Positions 5,194 to 7,867 of a stretch of 7,867 nucleotides of DNA are shown here, piece by piece. Position numbers and translations under genes: made by a program. Below the pieces are notes generated by a model, which ran no database searches, had not been told where the DNA came from, and saw only the letters and a list, made by a program, of their open reading frames with translations. Origin of the DNA: an uncultured Clostridia bacterium (lineage in GTDB: Bacteria > Bacillota > Clostridia > Christensenellales > Borkfalkiaceae); the NCBI GenBank assembly GCA_937888935.1, contig CALARO010000252.1, positions 1-7,867 on the forward strand, read 5' to 3'. How positions within the stretch are numbered: position 1 is the first letter of the stretch; each line of letters begins with the position of its first letter.

Positions 5194-5613
5194 ATGAACC
5201 GCGGTTTTCTTTCAAAACTGTATCTGCGTATCCGCTGCGTCCTTGCGGGTTTTTCGTTTCCCGTAGAAGACGAGATTTTCCGCTGCTTTTCCGCCGACTT
5301 TCAGGGCGCGCTTGCGCAAAGCCTTGTAAACGACGAATTGCAGATCGTACACGTGCGGCTCGCGCCCGATCGCTTCGCCGCGTTCGTTTACAGCATTTCT
5401 TTAAATCGGCTGCTCGGCGAAATCGGCAAGCAACTCACGCAGGACCTTTTAAAATTTTTCGGCAAAGGCTTCTGCCTGGACGGCAAAATCGTGAAACTTT
5501 ACAAAGACGAACAAGGAAAATTCCGCTGTGTCGTGCGCATTTTCGCCACCACGGAAATGATGCGCCCGTACCTTGACGACCTGCCCTATCTCTACGCTTC
5601 GAGAAACGAATAA
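5194..5613 (+). CDS. Hypothetical protein, about 139 residues, probable leaderless gene
   Basis: I do not recognise a family. The protein starts MNRGFLSKLYLRIRCVLAG and contains FRCFSADFQGALAQSLVNDELQIVHVRLAPDRFAAFVYSISL. A basic central segment (GKQLTQDLLKFFGKGF) and a C-terminal strand-rich part (GKIVKLYKDEQGKFRCVVRIFATTEMM) follow. It looks like a small soluble alpha/beta protein with no clear membrane helix. An in-frame TTG at 5191 directly precedes the ATG and could add one residue. There is no Shine-Dalgarno, and no later in-frame ATG, GTG or TTG lies near the N terminus. A consensus promoter directly upstream and a terminator just after support a real single-gene unit. Its codon use resembles the neighbours. 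Confidence 0.7.
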   Translation: MNRGFLSKLYLRIRCVLAGFSFPVEDEIFRCFSADFQGALAQSLVNDELQIVHVRLAPDRFAAFVYSISLNRLLGEIGKQLTQDLLKFFGKGFCLDGKIVKLYKDEQGKFRCVVRIFATTEMMRPYLDDLPYLYASRNE

Positions 5614-5632
5614 CTACGCGCCGTAAAATTTC

Positions 5633-5671
5633 AGCCGACCCGCACCTGCGCGCGCGGATCGGCTTTTATTT
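5633..5671 (+). terminator. Rho-independent terminator after the orphan gene
   Basis: AGCCGA (5633-5638) pairs with TCGGCT (5659-5664). After one C-A mismatch, CCGC (5640-5643) pairs with GCGG (5654-5657) over a 10-base loop. A T-rich run TTTTATTT (5664-5671) follows. It lies 20 bases after the stop of the plus-strand gene and 30 bases from the end of the convergent MATE gene. It may also slow transcription from the other side, where the T-run is weaker. Confidence 0.8.
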
Positions 5672-5700
5672 CGCCTTTTATATCGGATTTTAATCACAAA

Positions 5701-7077
5701 TCAAAACATTTTACCGTTTTCAAGAGCTTCGCCCGCCTTTTTCTGACAGATAAAGTAAATCGGCACGAAAATCAGCGTGGTTAAAAGCCAGCTCGCGGGG
5801 TAAAGAAGATACAGCGCAATCAGCGTATGCCATTTTTTCATCACCGTGTTCAGCCAGATAATGCGGAAGATACACGTGCCGCCCAGCACCACAAACATCG
5901 AAGTCATTGATTTGCCTAAGCCGCGCAGCGAATACGCGAAAACTTCCTGCAAGCCGCAAAGAAAATACGGAATAGCGATAATCAGTATGCGCGTGTGCGC
6001 GTAGCCGATCACTTCTTCGCTGTCCGTCATAAACGAGCAAAGCGGCCGCGCGAGAAGCGCAAGCAAACCGCCGATCACAATGCCGATCACCGTAGTCAGC
6101 CCCAGCGCGGTGTACACCGATTTCTTCACGCGATCGAATTTTTTCGCGCCGTAATTCTGACTGACAAACACCGTGGAAGAAAGGCTCACGCCGTACATCG
6201 CCTGATAGGTGAGATTATCGTACTGCGAAGCGATGGTATTCGCCGCCATCACAGACTTTCCGAACCCGTTGATTGCCGATTGCACAAGCACGTTCGAAAT
6301 AGAAAACAAACTGCCCTGCACCCCAGAAGGCAAGCCTATTTTCGCCATTTCGCCAAGCTCTTTTTTATAAATTCTGAGATGTTCTTTTTTCAGCTGCGCC
6401 GCGCCTTTTTCTTTTAAAAGCGCGCACACCGCAAACCCCGCCGAAATGCCGTTCGAAGCCACCGTAGCGATCGCCACGCCTTCCACGTCCTTTTTAAAGA
6501 TCAGCACAAACACGATATTCAGAATCACGTTCACCGCGCCGCCGATAATCAGGTAGATGAGCGGGCGGAAGGTATCGCCCACGTCGCGCAGCACCGCCGT
6601 GGAAAAGTTGTAAAGCATAATGATCGGCATGCCGAGAAAGTAAATTTTCAGATACTTCACCGCCATGTCCAGCACCGCCTCGTCGCACTTCATCCACACA
6701 AGAAAGGTGCGCGCGCCGAAAAAGCCCACAAATAAAAGCACCACGCCGCACAGCAGCGAAGCCACCACCGAACATCCCACGATCCTCTGCGATTTTTCCG
6801 TTTCGCCGCTACCCACGCAGCGCGCCACAAGCACGTTCGTGCCTACGGAAAGTCCCACGAATAAATTGATAATCAGCTGAATGAGCGATCCGGTTGCGCC
6901 CACCGCCGCCACCGCGCCGTCGCCGCTTTCGCTGAAAATGCCGAGAACGGCAACGTCCGCCGCGTTGAATAAAAGTTGTAAAAGGTTTGTGGCAATCAGC
7001 GGCAACGCGTATAAAATCATAGATTTCAAAATCGGCGCGTTGCAAATATCAATTTCTCTTTTTACTTTGGTATGCAT
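5701..7077 (-). CDS. MATE family efflux transporter
   Basis: MATE proteins export drugs or metabolites using a sodium or proton gradient. The 458 residues give about 12 hydrophobic segments in two homologous halves. The N-terminal half begins ILKSMILYALPLIATNLLQLLFNAADVAVLG (16-46), with an Asp in the first helix region (D41). AVAAVGATGSLIQLIINLFVGLSVGTNVLVAR (55-86) and a GSGETEKSQR loop follow. The second half repeats the pattern with GLPSGVQGSLFSISNVLVQSAINGFG, then AANTIASQYDNLTYQAMYGVSLSSTVFVSQNYGAKKFDRVKK. Length and layout are complete. Substrate cannot be inferred. The only ATG fitting the family N terminus has no Shine-Dalgarno, and a hairpin ends 9 bases upstream. It lies 63 bases after the DUF1858 gene and no separate promoter is obvious, so it probably depends on read-through. 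Confidence 0.93.
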   Translation of the reverse strand: MHTKVKREIDICNAPILKSMILYALPLIATNLLQLLFNAADVAVLGIFSESGDGAVAAVGATGSLIQLIINLFVGLSVGTNVLVARCVGSGETEKSQRIVGCSVVASLLCGVVLLFVGFFGARTFLVWMKCDEAVLDMAVKYLKIYFLGMPIIMLYNFSTAVLRDVGDTFRPLIYLIIGGAVNVILNIVFVLIFKKDVEGVAIATVASNGISAGFAVCALLKEKGAAQLKKEHLRIYKKELGEMAKIGLPSGVQGSLFSISNVLVQSAINGFGKSVMAANTIASQYDNLTYQAMYGVSLSSTVFVSQNYGAKKFDRVKKSVYTALGLTTVIGIVIGGLLALLARPLCSFMTDSEEVIGYAHTRILIIAIPYFLCGLQEVFAYSLRGLGKSMTSMFVVLGGTCIFRIIWLNTVMKKWHTLIALYLLYPASWLLTTLIFVPIYFICQKKAGEALENGKMF

Positions 7078-7082
7078 AGCTT

Positions 7083-7110
7083 AAAAGACGGCCTGAAAGA
7101 AAAGACCGTC
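7083..7110 (-). terminator. Terminator-like hairpin between the DUF1858 and MATE genes
   Basis: On the minus strand, GACGGTC (plus 7104-7110) pairs with GGCCGTC (plus 7087-7093) over 7 bp, with one G-U and a 10-base loop. TTTT (plus 7083-7086) follows. The T-run is short, so partial termination is likely and would lower MATE expression relative to DUF1858. It sits directly in front of the MATE start, where a ribosome site would be expected. Confidence 0.6.
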
Positions 7111-7140
7111 GAAATGAAAAAAAGTTGATACTAAAAAAAC

Positions 7141-7341
7141 TTAGTCTTCCAAGCCCTCGTTGAGTTTTTCAAGAAGCTTATCGAGATCTTCGCCGTGAAC
7201 GGCAACCGCTTCCGCCACGGTTTCGCCGTGCGCCATCGCGCAGCCGAAGCAATGCATACCCGCCGCCATAAGAATGTCGGGCGCGTCGGGGTTGAGTTGA
7301 AGACAATCCGCAATTAAAGTATCGGCAGTAATTTTAGCCAT
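7141..7341 (-). CDS. DUF1858 small redox-disulfide protein
   Basis: The 66-residue protein matches the DUF1858 family, also described as the hybrid-cluster-protein-associated redox disulfide domain. It has MAKITADTLIADCLQLNPDAPDIL, then MAAGMHCFGCAMAHGETVAEAVAVHGEDLDKLLEKLNE. The CFGC motif (31-34) within GMHC-x-G-C-x-x-A and the following ETxxEA segment are diagnostic. The pair of cysteines could form a reversible disulfide or bind metal, probably in the cytosol as there is no signal peptide. The exact partner is unknown. AAGGAG lies 9 bases before the ATG and fixes the start. An upstream promoter is visible. The downstream MATE gene is the only operon neighbour; no hybrid cluster protein gene is in the window. 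Confidence 0.9.
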   Translation of the reverse strand: MAKITADTLIADCLQLNPDAPDILMAAGMHCFGCAMAHGETVAEAVAVHGEDLDKLLEKLNEGLED

Positions 7342-7372
7342 AAGAGTTTTCTCCTTAAAATGATTTTTCTAC

Positions 7373-7401
7373 ATTTTAGCACATTCGAAGAAAAAACACA
7401 A
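7373..7401 (-). promoter_or_regulatory. Promoter for the DUF1858-MATE unit
   Basis: On the minus strand, TTGTGT (plus 7396-7401), a 17-base spacer and TAAAAT (plus 7373-7378), with TG one base before the -10, form an extended -10 promoter. The -35 matches consensus at only three positions. Transcription would start near 7366, about 25 bases before the ATG. Confidence 0.6.
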
Positions 7402-7553
7402 GATTTTGAGCGGCATTTTTTCAGGATAAACGAGAAAATTTTTCTTTTTTCGGGAAATTTTTCCGAAACCGCCCGAAAATATTCCGAATTTCGGCAGCCG
7501 AAAAAAATTTTTTGAAAAAAACGGAAAAAATCGGATACATCCCCGAAAAACGG
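7402..7553. other. AT-rich intergenic DNA with A-tracts and CCG/CGG inverted repeats, no gene
   Basis: No credible gene lies between the DUF1858 promoter and the tRNA promoter. A- or T-tracts lie near 7448, 7458, 7467, 7478, 7504, 7518, 7527 and 7548, many spaced about 9-11 bases, which would curve DNA. Between them sit CCG/CGG cores. The clearest inverted repeats are TTTCGGC-A-GCCGAAA (7489-7503) and the overlapping CCGAATTTCGG (7484-7494). This may be an upstream activating region for the tRNA promoter. The tracts are seen directly; curvature and function are inferred. Confidence 0.45.
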
Positions 7554-7582
7554 TTGACAAACTCAAAAAAAAATACTATACT
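7554..7582 (+). promoter_or_regulatory. Strong promoter for tRNA-Arg
   Basis: A perfect TTGACA (7554-7559), a 17-base spacer and TATACT (7577-7582) form the best -35/-10 pair in the window. Transcription would start near 7589, about 60 bases before the tRNA. The leader contains a small GC-rich hairpin with a C5 loop (GCGC...GCGC) that RNase processing would remove. Confidence 0.88.
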
Positions 7583-7648
7583 ATGTAAGCAACTTTAAGA
7601 AAGCCGCGCCCCCCGCGCAGGTTTGTCGGAAAGTCGAAAATAAAATAT

Positions 7649-7725
7649 GCACCTTTAGCTCAACTGGATAGAGCGTTGGTCTACGGAACCAAAGGCTAGG
7701 GATTCGAATTCCTTAAGGTGCACCA
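7649..7725 (+). tRNA. tRNA-Arg, anticodon ACG
   Basis: The 77-base sequence folds as a complete cloverleaf. The acceptor stem is GCACCTT (7649-7655) with AAGGTGC (7715-7721), the discriminator is A7722 and CCA is encoded (7723-7725). The D stem is GCTC/GAGC. The anticodon stem TTGGT/ACCAA encloses loop CTACGGA with anticodon ACG (7683-7685). The T stem is AGGGA/TCCTT with one G-U and loop TTCGAAT. ACG reads CGN arginine codons after A34 is deaminated to inosine by TadA. Confidence 0.96.
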
Positions 7726-7734
7726 AAGCAGTAT

Positions 7735-7783
7735 AATCCGAATTGTTGGCTCATTACGAGCGAATGGTTCGGATTTACTTTAT
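7735..7783 (+). terminator. Long stem-loop after tRNA-Arg, probable terminator
   Basis: AATCCGAA (7735-7742) and TTCGGATT (7768-7775) pair perfectly. The helix continues inward through TTGTT/AATGG (two A-U and three G-U pairs), one G-G mismatch and GCTC/GAGC (7749-7752 with 7758-7761), closing an ATTAC loop. A T-rich but interrupted stretch (TTACTTTAT) follows. It starts 9 bases after the tRNA CCA end, so it likely ends the tRNA transcript. The interrupted T-run leaves room for another role. Confidence 0.5.
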
Positions 7784-7867
7784 GTATAGGCGATTTAAAC
7801 TGATTTAGATATAAAAAGGCTCAAAGTCAAATGTTGGGGTATGAAAAAAGGAAAAAAGTTAAAATAA
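7784..7867. other. AT-rich right end with no recognisable gene
   Basis: The final stretch is clearly poorer in G and C than the coding regions and holds no supported gene. An 8-codon frame (ATG at 7841 to TAA at 7865) is too short to call and has no good ribosome site. AAAAGGA near 7846-7852 could be the ribosome site of a gene starting beyond the window, which cannot be tested here. Confidence 0.4.

Noticed and set aside
7369..7566. A 65-codon minus-strand open frame in the tRNA upstream region
   Set aside because: The product is a Phe/Lys-rich translation of A/T tracts, without ribosome site or family resemblance, and it overlaps two promoters.
7841..7867. Tiny frame MKKGKKLK ending at the window edge
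   Set aside because: Eight codons in A-rich DNA without a convincing ribosome site; the stop at the last base is coincidence.

Overview
The window reads like chromosomal housekeeping DNA from a Gram-positive, low-to-mid GC member of the Clostridia (Firmicutes). The reasons are a tetrahydrofolate (THF) riboswitch in front of a folate ECF-transporter S component, a DUF421-DUF4363 gene pair, a small DUF1858 CxxC protein, strong AGGAGG-type ribosome sites on most genes, and near-consensus sigma-A promoters with 17-bp spacers. An uncultured gut-type clostridial lineage is plausible, but that is an inference. I see no CRISPR array, insertion sequence, phage gene or defence system.

Layout from left to right. 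Positions 1-2246 form a minus-strand block: a THF-riboswitch-controlled folT (1235-2014), then lgt (63-1091) with its own promoter and a structured leader, then the first codons of a nicotinate phosphoribosyltransferase gene (1-59) coupled 3 bases after lgt. Positions 2339-3399 are a plus-strand pair, DUF421 then DUF4363, overlapping by 7 bases. Positions 3406-5017 are a minus-strand pair: a UAP1/UDPGP-type uridylyltransferase followed by an unrecognised 117-residue helical protein. A divergent promoter region (5018-5193) also serves an orphan plus-strand gene of about 139 residues (5194-5613) that appears to start almost at its transcription start. Positions 5701-7341 hold a DUF1858 gene and a MATE transporter on the minus strand, separated by a terminator-like hairpin. 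A 307-base intergenic stretch with spaced A-tracts leads to a strong promoter and tRNA-Arg(ACG) at 7649-7725. A long hairpin and AT-rich DNA with no visible gene follow to the window end.

The functions do not form one pathway. Folate uptake (FolT), NAD precursor salvage (PncB start), lipoprotein maturation (Lgt), nucleotide-sugar synthesis (UDPGP) and export (MATE) sit side by side. The richest material is regulatory. The THF riboswitch has an enlarged side arm and a hairpin that is at once a terminator and a trap for the folT Shine-Dalgarno. The lgt leader has two hairpins, one hiding its ribosome site. Two genes lack ribosome sites and have promoter elements directly against their start codons. 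I found no convincing new multi-gene system.
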